This document shows positions 1 to 9,987 of a stretch of 64,000 nucleotides of DNA, in pieces. Position 1 is the first letter of the stretch; each line of letters starts with the position of its first letter. A program made the translations under genes and the position numbers. Origin of the DNA: Tritrichomonas foetus (Eukaryota; Parabasalia; Tritrichomonadida; Tritrichomonadidae); assembly GCA_001839685.1 (NCBI GenBank), contig MLAK01000509.1:45098-109097 (forward strand). The letters are read 5' to 3'. The notes beneath the pieces were generated by a model, which was given only the letters and a program-made list of their open reading frames with translations, made no database searches and had not been told where the DNA came from.

Positions 1-1
1 A

Positions 2-3000
2 GAAGATGATCCTTTTGCAACTTTCGATTCCAATAAACCAAAAAGAAAAGAAAAGAAAGTGAATGAAGATGATCCTTTTGCTGATTTCGAGTCAAACAAT
101 GGACATGATAGAAATACAGCCAAGAAAAATTCCAATATCCAACAAGAGAACAGCGATCCTTTGGACACTATAGAGACAAATTCTTTCACACAACAATGTC
201 AGCAAGAAAATAAATCAAATCCGGTTTCATTTGGCACTTCTGACTGGAATCAACATTCTCTATCAGAAACAAAAAATAATGAAGAAAATGACGATCCTTT
301 TGCTGACTTCGATAAAAAAACACCAAAAAAGACTAATCTTGAAGAAGATCCATTTTCAGAATTTGATCAAACTAAAACACCAAAATTAAATGGACATTCA
401 CAAACAGAGGAAAATGATCCGTTTACCGATTTCAATCAAAGAATTCCAAAATATAATAAAAAACCAGAAAAAAATAATGACGAAGATCCTTTTGGTGATT
501 TTGAAACAGCTTCTTTATCCAAACAAAAAGCAAAAGTTCAAGAAGACAAGCCACAAGTTCAAGGAGAAGTAGAAGATCAATTTGCAGCTTTTGATCAGGA
601 AAAGTCAAAATCACAAAATAATACCCAGAAAAATGTTGAAGATGATCCTTTTGCAGAAATCGAGGTGAATAATCAAAAGAAACAAATCAAAATTGCGATT
701 GAAGGAGAAGATCCTTTTAATTCTTTTGAACTAAAGAAGCCCAAAAAATCTAGTAATTCACAAACACTTGAAAACAATCCTTTTGCGGATTTTGATTCAC
801 GAAAAACAAATTCAAAGGAGAAAGAGTCAGAAGCCTTTAATGATGATCCTTTTGCCGAATTTGATAAAGACGAGTCAAGACAATCAAAAGAACAAAGTGA
901 AGAAAAAGATCCATTTGCTACTTTTGAACCGAATAAGCCAAAACAAGAGGAAGGACAAATGGATGATGACCCTTTTGCTACTTTGAATATCAATAAAACT
1001 CAAAAACATGATCCACAAAATTTACGCAATGATGATGATCCTTTTGCTGCATTTGAATCAAAGAAACAAAGGCATAAAAAAACTAAAGAAGTAAAAGATT
1101 TGAATGATCCTTTTGCAGAATTTGATCCTCAGAAAAAGAAAGAAGAGGATTTACCAGAAACTGGCCAAGACCCATTTGTTAATTCCACAATAGGACAATA
1201 CCAAAATAAATCACCAGAAAAAAATGAAGATGATCCTTTTTCTACTTTTGAATCAAACAAAGAAACAAAAGAAAACCCAACAAATGCTGAAGAAGAAGAT
1301 CCTTTCGCAAATTTAACACCAAAGAGACCAAAACAAGCTTCACAACAAGAGAAAGAGCTGGATCCGTTCGCTGCTTTTGAGGGAAACAAATCTCATACAT
1401 TATCACAGCCAAATACAGAATTAGATCCATTTGCAGCTTTCGATTCAGAAAAAACAAAAGCTAAAAATTTCGAAGACAAAGAATCAGAGAAAGAACAAGA
1501 TGGAGATGATCCATTTGCAACATTAGAATCAAAGAAGCCTTCTGGAAAACCAAATAATATTAACACTACTAATGATGATGATCCATTTGCTGCATTTGAT
1601 TCAAATAATCTTCAAAAACAAAAAGTTGATTCACAAAATCACCAAAATGATCACTTTTTTTCATTTGGATCGAATAACAAGGACAATATTCCACATCCTG
1701 ATCAATCAAATGAAGAGTTTTCATCGATTAAAAAAAGACTTTCACCTTCAAAAAGCAACGGTGAAATTTCCGATTCTTTCATAGTCAGATCTAATAATAA
1801 AGTTTATAACTCTGATGATCATTTCGATGATATAACGTTTGACACGAAGCTTACAGATCCTTTCCCCGGAACATCTAGAAACAAAAGAAAAAGGAGTCAT
1901 AAAGAAAAATCGAAAACCCAAAAAAATAATCAAAATGAAAATGATGTTGATGATCCATTTGCAAACATTGATGAGCCAAAAATCATTAATGATCCATTTT
2001 TAAATCGACCTTCAAATATCGAACAAAATAATGATTTAACAGAAACCACGAAAAATGACGAAAGTGATGATGGCAGCGAAGACCCATTTGAACTTACAAT
2101 TAGCCCTAAAAAGAAACGAACTAGACAACAAGATTTAAATAATAAGAAAGATAAAACCAATTGTGATGATCCTTTTACAAAAATTGTAAGGAAACGACGT
2201 TCAAGTGCATTTACTGAAGCACAAATGAATTCAATCATAAAAGAAAATTCTGTTCTTGTTACTGATGATCCTTTTGAGAAAATTCATTCAGCAAAATCCA
2301 AGAAAAATCCGGACATTATGTCTAATGATCCATTTCCGGAACTTGCAATTCCCGAAAGATCTAGACAAAATACAGATGATCCTTTTGAAAGCTTCCCATT
2401 AATGACAAATAGTAGTAACAATAATAATTGTCCATTTCCAAATGAAAAGCCAAAAGTTGAAGATGACCCATTCCTTAAAATAGGACGATCTGCTAAAAAA
2501 AGAAGAATTACTACAGATGAAAGTGAATTAAAGCACATTATTAATGATGATCCAAATCAAAATAATTCACCACAAACTTCAATAAGCCCAACTGCTTCTG
2601 ATTCACAGAATAAAGATCCATTTTCCTTTTCAAAAAGGCGTGTTACAATCGCTAGTCCATTTGCAGGAAGTCCACCAAAATCCTTAAGAAAACCTACACA
2701 ATTAAGTTCAGAATTTAAAAGGAGAGATTCTGATCCATTCGCCGCATTAGAAAGAATACATGTAGCTAAATCAATGATGATTAAAAATAATGCAAGTACA
2801 TTGGAAGAAAATCCATTCACTGATCTTATGCTCAAAAAGAGACAACCTGAAACGGGAAGTTCACGTTTAAACAATCCATTTAGAAATTCCACATACTCTA
2901 ATAACAATTCAAATAATAAGAACAAAGATGAAGATCCGTTTACTAAACATGCAAAACGAACATCAAAAATCAATAATCATCAATTAGAAAACGGATCAAA

Positions 3001-5746
3001 CGAAAATACTCAAGAAAAGAAAGTTGATAGTAATGATCCATTCCTTAATTCTATGAGACCTAAAAAATTACTAGAAGATCCATTTTTGAATGTATCTAAA
3101 AAGAAAAAGTCAAAAGAAAAAGAAAATCCATTTGAGCAAGCCAAGAAAAAGAAATCATCAACAAAAGTTAGTTCATGTGATCCATTTGAACAAGTCCATA
3201 GTCCCAAATCAGTTGTATTTATTACACCGCAATCTAGTCAACAATTTCAATCACCTGAATTACTCACACAATTTTCCAAGACAAATTTGGCTTCACATTC
3301 CCGGTCAAACAAGAAAATGGTTTCAGATGATCCTTTTGTCCAACCTGTTAAATTTGGATTTGATGATAAAGATCTAGAGAGTCCTTTAAAGGAAAGTCCA
3401 AGAAGTGAAAATGAAAACGAAAATGATCCATTTGAAAAAGCAACTAAAACTCAGAAATCCACAAATGATCCATTTCAGGAAGCAATGAAAAACTCAATTG
3501 TAAATGAAGTATCGTTAAATGAACCATTTAATTCTTCAGCTAAAACGGGAGGATCATTTACTAATACCGTTTCAAAAGATGATCCATTTGCAAATTCATC
3601 AAAAGCAAATGCTGATAATCCATTTGTAAATCCAACAAAAACAAATACTGATGATCCATTTGAAAATGCATTAAAACAAGCTCCAATTGCAAAAACAGAA
3701 ATCCAAAATAAACCAAACCCATTTACCAATGCTTCCAAATCAAATATCAGTGATCCATTTGGTGCCGCTGCTTCTAAAGAAGATCTATTCACAAAAACTT
3801 CCAAGTCAAATTCTGATGATACATTTGCACAAGAGCCAATAAATGCCTATGTTGATGATCCGTTTTCACCTGTAATGAAAAAGACAGAAGATCCATTTAG
3901 TCTCATTCCAAATGATGTTAATTCATCTTATAGACCCGAAGATCCATTTTCTGTAAGTGCAAAATCTGTTGAAGATCCATTTGAACAAAAAGTAACAACA
4001 ATCTCACTTAAGAATTCCAATAATAGTAATAGAAATAGTATTTCACGTTCTAAAGAAGATGTTTTTGCGCCTACACCAAATGTAGATATTCCTGTTTCAT
4101 ATATTAAACCAATTCCATTATCTGAAGATCCTTTTGCGCAAATGCCTTTAACTTCTCAATCTCCATCAACACAACCAGATGAGCCGAATCAAAAACTGAA
4201 TGATAACCAGAAAAATTCACCACAAAATATGAAGAAAACCGTCCAAAGAGTTGAAGATCCATTTGCTGAAGCTCCGAAACCATCAAATGAAACTACTAAA
4301 CTTCAAAACAGTGGTGATATTTTTGGAAAACCTGCCAAGAAAGAAGCTGATGATCCATTTGCAGTATTACCCAAAGTTGATGATCCTTTTTCACATCCTG
4401 TTCCATCTAAAGAATCTGAGGATCCATTTGCTGAAGCACCTCAAGCAAATGATCCATTTGCTGCCCTTCCAAAAGTCGATGATCCATTTAATATTAAGGT
4501 TGTAAAAGCTTCAGAAGATCCTTTTGCAACAAAACCACAAGAAAATGATCCATTCCAAGCTTTGCCGAAAGCAGAAGACCCTTTTGCCGTCAAACCAATT
4601 GTTAAAAATGTCGAAGATCCATTCGCCAACAAAGAAGACTCTGAGTCTGATCAAACTCCATTAAAGAATGAAAGTAGCTATAATTCTTCTTCTTCATCCA
4701 AAAATGGAGAAAAAAAGGAGAAAAAAGAGAAAATTATACAAAAAGTCAAAGAAACAGAAAAGAGAACTAAAACCAAAAAAATCATAGAAGCCGAAACAGT
4801 TAAAGAAACTGAAAAAGAAGAAGTTGAAGATGATAAGAAGAAACACCTTAAAACTGTTGAAGATCCATTCATATCTCCACCTCCTTCGATCGTCAATGAT
4901 AATACAGACCCATTTCCCAAAAAACCACATGTTGTTGATGATCCTTTTGCTTCCCAACCCGAAAATTCGAAAGAAAATCCATTTTCACAAAAACCACAAG
5001 TCACCAACGATCCATTCGCCACTAAACCAACGGTCCAAAATGATCCATTTTCAGTAAAACCAGTACAACAAATTGATCCATTTGCTGCTAAACCAGTGCA
5101 GCAAACAGATCCATTTGCTAATGCACCTGCACAAGCTACGAATCCATTTGTAGCTAATCCATCATTATCAAGTAATCCTTTTGCTAGCAGTCAATCTCAA
5201 CAAAATGATCCATTAGAATCAGGAAGTACCCCACAAAAAGTGAACCCGCTCATCAGCAAGCCAACTCAACAAAATGATCCATTTGCCAATAAACCAATGC
5301 AGTCTACTGATCCATTTTCGAGTAAACCACTTCAGCAAAATGATCCTTTTGCTAAAAAACCGCCATTGCCTACAAATACATTTGGAAGTAAACCACACCC
5401 CGATCCGTTCACCAATAGTCCAACGCAAGTTAATAATCTTTTCGCAAAGAGACCCCAACAAAGACTTCCATTTGGTAACATTCAAGCAGAAGAAGCTCGA
5501 TACTCATCAAAACTAGTCAATTCAACTAGACCTGAAGAAACAACTCCAACTTTGAGTCAACGTCCTTTCTCAATGTTTGTCAGCCAATCACACTCTAAAA
5601 AAGACAAAAAGAAAGAGAAAGAAAGGAGAAAGAAAGAAAAGAAAGAGGAAAAGAAAGAAAGAAAAGAGGAAAAGAAAAGGAGGAAATCAAGTAGCGATTC
5701 TAAGAAGCATAAAGACAAGGATAAGCACAAGTCAAAGAAGAAGTGA
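2..5746 (+). CDS. Giant disordered DPF/NPF-repeat protein (5' end outside window)
   Basis: The frame is open from the left edge: codons before position 59 already read EDDPFATFDSN, so this is the 3' part of a longer gene and no true start is visible. GTG at 59 is not a credible eukaryotic start. Across about 1,900 residues I counted by hand roughly 65 DPF and 9 NPF tripeptides, spaced 15-40 residues apart in a D/E/K/N/S/Q-rich background with no globular domain. Early units read DDPFAxFD/E and late units DPFxxKP, so two repeat styles are fused. DPF is the classical ligand of the AP-2 appendage and NPF of EH domains (as in Eps15, epsin), so an endocytic scaffold is the likely role. The last 70 residues are a lysine/glutamate-rich, highly basic tail. 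Function is inference from motifs; the disorder and repeats are seen directly. Confidence 0.85.
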   Translation, partial: EDDPFATFDSNKPKRKEKKVNEDDPFADFESNNGHDRNTAKKNSNIQQENSDPLDTIETNSFTQQCQQENKSNPVSFGTSDWNQHSLSETKNNEENDDPFADFDKKTPKKTNLEEDPFSEFDQTKTPKLNGHSQTEENDPFTDFNQRIPKYNKKPEKNNDEDPFGDFETASLSKQKAKVQEDKPQVQGEVEDQFAAFDQEKSKSQNNTQKNVEDDPFAEIEVNNQKKQIKIAIEGEDPFNSFELKKPKKSSNSQTLENNPFADFDSRKTNSKEKESEAFNDDPFAEFDKDESRQSKEQSEEKDPFATFEPNKPKQEEGQMDDDPFATLNINKTQKHDPQNLRNDDDPFAAFESKKQRHKKTKEVKDLNDPFAEFDPQKKKEEDLPETGQDPFVNSTIGQYQNKSPEKNEDDPFSTFESNKETKENPTNAEEEDPFANLTPKRPKQASQQEKELDPFAAFEGNKSHTLSQPNTELDPFAAFDSEKTKAKNFEDKESEKEQDGDDPFATLESKKPSGKPNNINTTNDDDPFAAFDSNNLQKQKVDSQNHQNDHFFSFGSNNKDNIPHPDQSNEEFSSIKKRLSPSKSNGEISDSFIVRSNNKVYNSDDHFDDITFDTKLTDPFPGTSRNKRKRSHKEKSKTQKNNQNENDVDDPFANIDEPKIINDPFLNRPSNIEQNNDLTETTKNDESDDGSEDPFELTISPKKKRTRQQDLNNKKDKTNCDDPFTKIVRKRRSSAFTEAQMNSIIKENSVLVTDDPFEKIHSAKSKKNPDIMSNDPFPELAIPERSRQNTDDPFESFPLMTNSSNNNNCPFPNEKPKVEDDPFLKIGRSAKKRRITTDESELKHIINDDPNQNNSPQTSISPTASDSQNKDPFSFSKRRVTIASPFAGSPPKSLRKPTQLSSEFKRRDSDPFAALERIHVAKSMMIKNNASTLEENPFTDLMLKKRQPETGSSRLNNPFRNSTYSNNNSNNKNKDEDPFTKHAKRTSKINNHQLENGSNENTQEKKVDSNDPFLNSMRPKKLLEDPFLNVSKKKKSKEKENPFEQAKKKKSSTKVSSCDPFEQVHSPKSVVFITPQSSQQFQSPELLTQFSKTNLASHSRSNKKMVSDDPFVQPVKFGFDDKDLESPLKESPRSENENENDPFEKATKTQKSTNDPFQEAMKNSIVNEVSLNEPFNSSAKTGGSFTNTVSKDDPFANSSKANADNPFVNPTKTNTDDPFENALKQAPIAKTEIQNKPNPFTNASKSNISDPFGAAASKEDLFTKTSKSNSDDTFAQEPINAYVDDPFSPVMKKTEDPFSLIPNDVNSSYRPEDPFSVSAKSVEDPFEQKVTTISLKNSNNSNRNSISRSKEDVFAPTPNVDIPVSYIKPIPLSEDPFAQMPLTSQSPSTQPDEPNQKLNDNQKNSPQNMKKTVQRVEDPFAEAPKPSNETTKLQNSGDIFGKPAKKEADDPFAVLPKVDDPFSHPVPSKESEDPFAEAPQANDPFAALPKVDDPFNIKVVKASEDPFATKPQENDPFQALPKAEDPFAVKPIVKNVEDPFANKEDSESDQTPLKNESSYNSSSSSKNGEKKEKKEKIIQKVKETEKRTKTKKIIEAETVKETEKEEVEDDKKKHLKTVEDPFISPPPSIVNDNTDPFPKKPHVVDDPFASQPENSKENPFSQKPQVTNDPFATKPTVQNDPFSVKPVQQIDPFAAKPVQQTDPFANAPAQATNPFVANPSLSSNPFASSQSQQNDPLESGSTPQKVNPLISKPTQQNDPFANKPMQSTDPFSSKPLQQNDPFAKKPPLPTNTFGSKPHPDPFTNSPTQVNNLFAKRPQQRLPFGNIQAEEARYSSKLVNSTRPEETTPTLSQRPFSMFVSQSHSKKDKKKEKERRKKEKKEEKKERKEEKKRRKSSSDSKKHKDKDKHKSKKK

Positions 5747-6406
5747 AAATCAATAACTTGAATCATCTTAGAAATTTTATATGTTTTATTTCAATAAAAA
5801 TTACGATTTTTCATTTCTATATTGGATATACATCAATAGAGTAATTGTTATGTTCTTCAGAATTGAATTGAATGAATGAATCACATATTAATTGAAGCGG
5901 AAAAGAATCATGAACGAACAAAGATCCACAAGATACTTTCACAAATAAAGATAATAAAAAATTGAAACAAAGCCATATTAAACATGAATAATTTCTGTGA
6001 AGTGGAAAGCTTCACTTCACATTCTCAATGTTGATGTTTTGATCTCGCATATTGTTAATAAAAGCATGCATTAACATTTCTTTATAGTATTCAACTTAAC
6101 TCCATTAGGAAATTTATTGGCTATCATTCCTAGAAATTGATAGATTCATTGGCGTGTTTTATTAGAATTGTGAAATATTCTGATATTTCATCATATATCA
6201 GAAATATTATTTGATCGTCAGGGGTAAAATTGGCCTATTGACCACTCTGTGAAATTCGACAAAAATGTAGAATTTTGAAGATAAAAGCACTACAACCAAA
6301 AATATATTCAAAAAGTTAGAAATTTTATGTAAACTATGTAAATTTAATGTAAACTATGTAAAAAATGTCAAATGACACTTTTCTGACATATAACTTTTTC
6401 AGAATC
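5747..6406. other. Intergenic, no gene seen
   Basis: About 660 bases of AT-rich DNA between two plus-strand genes. Short direct repeats of TTTAATGTAAACTATGTAA lie just before the next gene (about 6325-6361). I see no coding frame, tRNA or clear structure. Confidence 0.6.
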
Positions 6407-7024
6407 ATGAATGAAGCAAATCAATTACGCCTCCGCCAATCAGCAAATGCTTTAATTCAAGCAATTGGGACCAGCGAAGACAAAGCGAGTATTGTTTCAC
6501 CTTTTCTCGACAATCTTTTAGTTCAAGTTCAAAATCAAATTTCCGCGCCACCCGCAATGCTTTACCCTCAGCTCGCACTCAATACAATCCAGCAACAGTC
6601 AGGTTTACAGCTCACAAACGAACGCCTCAGAATAGCCTACAGGCTCGCCGGCTTCAATCCAAAAGATAATTATGTGACCCAGGAAATCACCAGGCGGTTT
6701 GGAGCGAATTTGAAGCAGGGAGAACTCGTAAATATCGCACAGGTAATCGCCGACCAAGCCTCCATCAAACTCGATCGAGATGCAAAGCGAAGAAAAAATG
6801 TATTATTTAAATGGTTCGAAGAAAACTGGACACAAATAACGCCATATTTGGACTACATCGTTCTTGAAGATAACAATAACAATAACAACAGCAACAATGC
6901 CTTTAATGAAGATGAAAAAAATGACGAAAACAGCCACGACGACTCAAATGAGTCGAATTCTGATATGACAGAAAATGATAATCAAAATGAATCTAATCAA
7001 AATGTAGGAAATGTTTCACAATGA
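6407..7024 (+). CDS. Unrecognised 205-residue protein with acidic Asn-rich tail
   Basis: I chose the ATG at 6407 because TTTTTCAGAATC lies directly before it and resembles the initiator-like context of neighbouring genes; an in-frame ATG at 6365 would add 14 residues. The first 150 residues are helical in character, with a basic patch (KRRKN) followed by LFKWFEENW and an aromatic/hydrophobic stretch ending in DYIVLE. The last 50 residues are low complexity: a run of Asn, then D/E/N/S, ending near a TGA. The fold looks like a small helical DNA- or protein-binding domain plus a disordered tail, but I do not recognise the family and assign no function. Confidence 0.7.
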   Translation: MNEANQLRLRQSANALIQAIGTSEDKASIVSPFLDNLLVQVQNQISAPPAMLYPQLALNTIQQQSGLQLTNERLRIAYRLAGFNPKDNYVTQEITRRFGANLKQGELVNIAQVIADQASIKLDRDAKRRKNVLFKWFEENWTQITPYLDYIVLEDNNNNNNSNNAFNEDEKNDENSHDDSNESNSDMTENDNQNESNQNVGNVSQ

Positions 7025-7405
7025 TCTTTCTATTTTCAGGAATTATATATTATTAAGTTTATGTAAAATTTTATATTTTCTCATTTATTCACTCGAAAAG
7101 CTTTTTGGCAAAATTTACAAGGATTTTTTACGCGCACATGTTAATGTTTAATCGAAAACCTGAGATACAAGTCCGCCTGACAAAAATGTGTAAAAGGTAT
7201 CAAAGTTTCGATTGGAATCAACGCGAAAGGATTATGATAAATTCACCAGAAAAATCATTGTGAAACATAATTGAAAATCAGCCTAAATCCGAAATTCACC
7301 TTTGGAATTGGCCAAACGTGGTATCTGCCTGATATTGGATTGATCATGATCATCTTCATACGACAGAAAATTTACATAATTTGAAAATAAAATGTGACGA
7401 GTTAT

Positions 7406-7460
7406 ATCGTGAACACTTTTCGTTAATTTGACTTTATATTTAACCTTAAATGTTCACGAT
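7406..7460 (+). repeat. Dispersed hairpin element, copy 1
   Basis: ATCGTGAACA at 7406 is the exact inverse of TGTTCACGAT ending at 7460, giving a perfect 10-bp stem round a 35-base loop. The same loop and stem recur near 49.4 kb with three substitutions in about 53 bases. Element type is unknown: structured RNA, protein-binding site, or a miniature mobile element. Confidence 0.75.
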
Positions 7461-7804
7461 TAAAACGTTGGCAGTTTATTAAAATAGCATTGAATTAGAT
7501 TTGTAATGAGAGATTTGGGAACGATGGAAATTTTATTATCACTTGTTGTGAATCATGAAGCTTTCAATTATGCAATTTTTTCTGTCAGGCAACAAACATG
7601 TTTTCCAACAACCATTGAAAATGGTAATTCCGACACTTTTTATTCAAAAAAATGAATTCTCACCAGACCACTTTTTCAAGATCTCATTCAAAAACTTAGT
7701 CCAAAAAAAAAATCAACAAGTTTTGTGCAATCACTTTTTCTGAACTCTTTTCAAACAAAATACGAAAAAATCAAAAATTAAAAGAAAAAGTGTTTAGTAA
7801 ACCG

Positions 7805-7836
7805 CATTCCCTACTTCGGAAGAAGTAGGGTGAATG
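7805..7836. ncRNA. Candidate stable hairpin with GNRA-type loop
   Basis: CCCTACTTC (7809-7817) and GAAGTAGGG (7822-7830) pair perfectly round GGAA, a GNRA tetraloop when read as RNA. Beyond a bulge, CATTC and GAATG extend the stem. The stem is GC-richer than its surroundings. It lies about 230 bases before the PARP start. Whether it belongs to a stable RNA, a leader or a terminator is not shown. Confidence 0.4.
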
Positions 7837-8052
7837 TCAGCCGTGAGATAGTTTAACAAAACATGAAGAGTTCATCCAAAGTTTTTGTGATTAACGATAG
7901 ACCAGAAAATAGCTTCCGTAAACTGGTTGGATTTTTATGGACCAAGTTTTTGAATATATATTGAAAAAGTGACCAGAATTAATTTGTTTCACAAAAAAGG
8001 AAACTCCCAAATTGAAAATTTTGCCAGGAAATTTGGGAAATTATTTCAGATT

Positions 8053-8059
8053 TCATTTT
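8053..8059 (+). promoter_or_regulatory. Initiator-like motif of the PARP gene
   Basis: TCATTTT ends two bases before ATG 8062. It matches the TCA-type initiator known in trichomonads, which sits within about 20 bases of the start codon. It supports 8062 as the start rather than the upstream in-frame GTG. Confidence 0.4.
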
Positions 8060-8061
8060 GC

Positions 8062-9705
8062 ATGACCCAAGATTATTCTGAAGAAGAAGAAGTATTTGAT
8101 GAATCGTATTATTGCAATGATGAGGATGAAGATTTTGTCATTGAAACTGAAGATGATGCTTTCACATTTAGTTCATCTCCAGAAGAAGGCGATCCAGAAT
8201 TAAATAACTTCCTTCAAAGTGTCTCAGTGGCAGCTGCATATATTCCACATTTTGACATTATTGCAGATACAACACGTAACTTTCATGTTCATTTTTCCAT
8301 TCCAACATCCATTATGCCACTTAGCTATGCAGTTGTAAATGGTTTTAATAATTCTAAAACTCTTGCACATATTGAATTTACTGTTGTTAATGGAAGATGG
8401 GACTTCCAACCAGCTGACATTATTATTTCTAATCCAGTTTATGGTACAAATTTCATTGGAAAGCCACTTATTATGAATTCAATCTTATCGTTCTTTATTC
8501 CAAGGTATAAGCCAAAAGAATATTATCAATCTTCTCCGTATGTTTTTATTCCACAAGAAAATCCAAGTCAACAAAAAATGGAACAACTTTTCAGTGAAGG
8601 TTTTGATCCAATTCGAGCCAAAACAGCACTTTTAATTTGTCAAGGTGATATTCAAAAAGCTCGTGATTATTTAATTATTGGAAATGTGAATGAATCAAAA
8701 TTAAAACAAAAGAAAATAGATATTAGATTTAGTGAATCACCTTTAATTTATTTAATTCTAGAAATTACTGACAATTTGTTAAACATTTTAGATAACTGCT
8801 GTGTTTGTGGTAAAAAAATTGGATGTAAAGGTTTAAAACCTTCCGTTTGTGATGCAGAATTATGTCGATTTTCATTCGAATCATTAGGTGTTGGAGCAAG
8901 TGTTATTGCCGAAATTAAACGTGATCCAACTGTTGTTGATTTTCTTATTTCAATTGCAAGTGCTGCATGTCATAACGATCTTAAATGGATTAAAATTCCT
9001 TTGGATTTATTACAAAAGAATAAATTGCCACAATTTTTTGCAACTCTTCCTTATGTTGATTATATGAAAGAGTTAGTTTCAGATAAAGAATTAATTACTT
9101 TAATTGGCCCAGAACATTATGAAATTTTAAGGTTAATTATTTTAGCGAATCATACACATTTAATTACTCTTCCAGAACATTTAAAAATTAAAGAATGTGC
9201 TAAAGACACTATCCAATTCTTTTCTGTTGTAAATACTCCACAAAAAGAACGACTTATTAGTCAGAAAATCAAAAAATATGGAAAAATATTTCTTTTTCAT
9301 GGTAGTTCTGTTGATCGATGGCACTCAATTCTTCAAACTGGACTTCAAGATCTTGGAAACACTCCAGACCAGCAAAATGGTGGGCATTGGTTTGGGGCAG
9401 GAGTTTATCAGACAGAAAATTCAGAATACGCCATTGGATCATACACTCCAGTCGGTCTAAACTTTTATAAGTATTCGAAAATTGGTAAAAATTTACAAAT
9501 TTTGGCTCTTATCGAAAATGCAAAGGTACCTGAACTCAATTACGTGACACAATCCGAATATACACAACAAGACAATGATGCTTTGGCAGTGAGATGCATT
9601 ATGATTGTGAAATCCCAATTCATTTGGGATTCAGTAGCGATACCACCTAAATTCATTCCAACATTAAATGATATTTTAAGATACATGGCAAGGAAAAACG
9701 CATAA
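8062..9705 (+). CDS. UBA-domain PARP6/8-like ADP-ribosyltransferase
   Basis: A 547-residue protein read from ATG 8062, which has an initiator-like TCATTTT just before it; frame remains open upstream only to a GTG. The acidic N-terminus is followed by a UBA-like helical segment (KMEQLFSEGFDP...GDIQKARDYL), suggesting ubiquitin binding. A Cys pair region (CCVCGKKIGCKGLKP...CDAELCRFSFESLG) matches the segment that precedes the catalytic domain in PARP6/8 and fungal UBC-PARP proteins. The catalytic domain carries FHGSSVDRWHSIL and GAGVYQTENSEYAIGSY, that is the H and Y of the H-Y-x NAD-binding signature. The canonical Glu of poly-ADP-ribose polymerases is not apparent, so mono-ADP-ribosylation is more likely. 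Substrate unknown; ubiquitin-linked signalling is inference. Confidence 0.88.
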   Translation: MTQDYSEEEEVFDESYYCNDEDEDFVIETEDDAFTFSSSPEEGDPELNNFLQSVSVAAAYIPHFDIIADTTRNFHVHFSIPTSIMPLSYAVVNGFNNSKTLAHIEFTVVNGRWDFQPADIIISNPVYGTNFIGKPLIMNSILSFFIPRYKPKEYYQSSPYVFIPQENPSQQKMEQLFSEGFDPIRAKTALLICQGDIQKARDYLIIGNVNESKLKQKKIDIRFSESPLIYLILEITDNLLNILDNCCVCGKKIGCKGLKPSVCDAELCRFSFESLGVGASVIAEIKRDPTVVDFLISIASAACHNDLKWIKIPLDLLQKNKLPQFFATLPYVDYMKELVSDKELITLIGPEHYEILRLIILANHTHLITLPEHLKIKECAKDTIQFFSVVNTPQKERLISQKIKKYGKIFLFHGSSVDRWHSILQTGLQDLGNTPDQQNGGHWFGAGVYQTENSEYAIGSYTPVGLNFYKYSKIGKNLQILALIENAKVPELNYVTQSEYTQQDNDALAVRCIMIVKSQFIWDSVAIPPKFIPTLNDILRYMARKNA

Positions 9706-9788
9706 ATTCTTTTCTGTTTTTGTTTTCGTTATATGTAAATGGAATGATACTATATTTATTTCATCTTTTCTTCAAAATTCTTATTTAA

Positions 9789-9855
9789 TTTCTTTCTTTT
9801 CTAATTTAGTTTCTTTCTTTTCTAATATAGTATCTTTCTTTTCTTATTTAGTTTC
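9789..9855. repeat. Tandem repeat, about 21-base unit, three copies
   Basis: Units of TTTCTTTCTTTTCTAATTTAG repeat with few changes directly downstream of the PARP gene. Confidence 0.75.
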
Positions 9856-9987
9856 AGTGAAAGAAAAACCATTTGAATGAGACTCACTTTCAATTATTTA
9901 TTTTAAAAATTGAATATATCGGAAAAATTAAATTAAGACATCATTCCAAATATTGAAAAAGTTTTGAAAACATTGAATTATCACAAA

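Larger units (their letters stand above)
7025..8061. other. Intergenic stretch holding two strong hairpins
   Basis: About 1 kb upstream of the PARP gene. It contains hairpin element copy 1 (7406-7460) and a short stable hairpin (7809-7830), each listed separately. A 62-codon open frame at 7555-7743 has no recognisable content, and I treat it as chance. Confidence 0.6.

Noticed and set aside
7555..7743. 62-codon open frame with ATG
   Set aside because: No recognisable content and no typical start context; AT-rich DNA gives such frames by chance.
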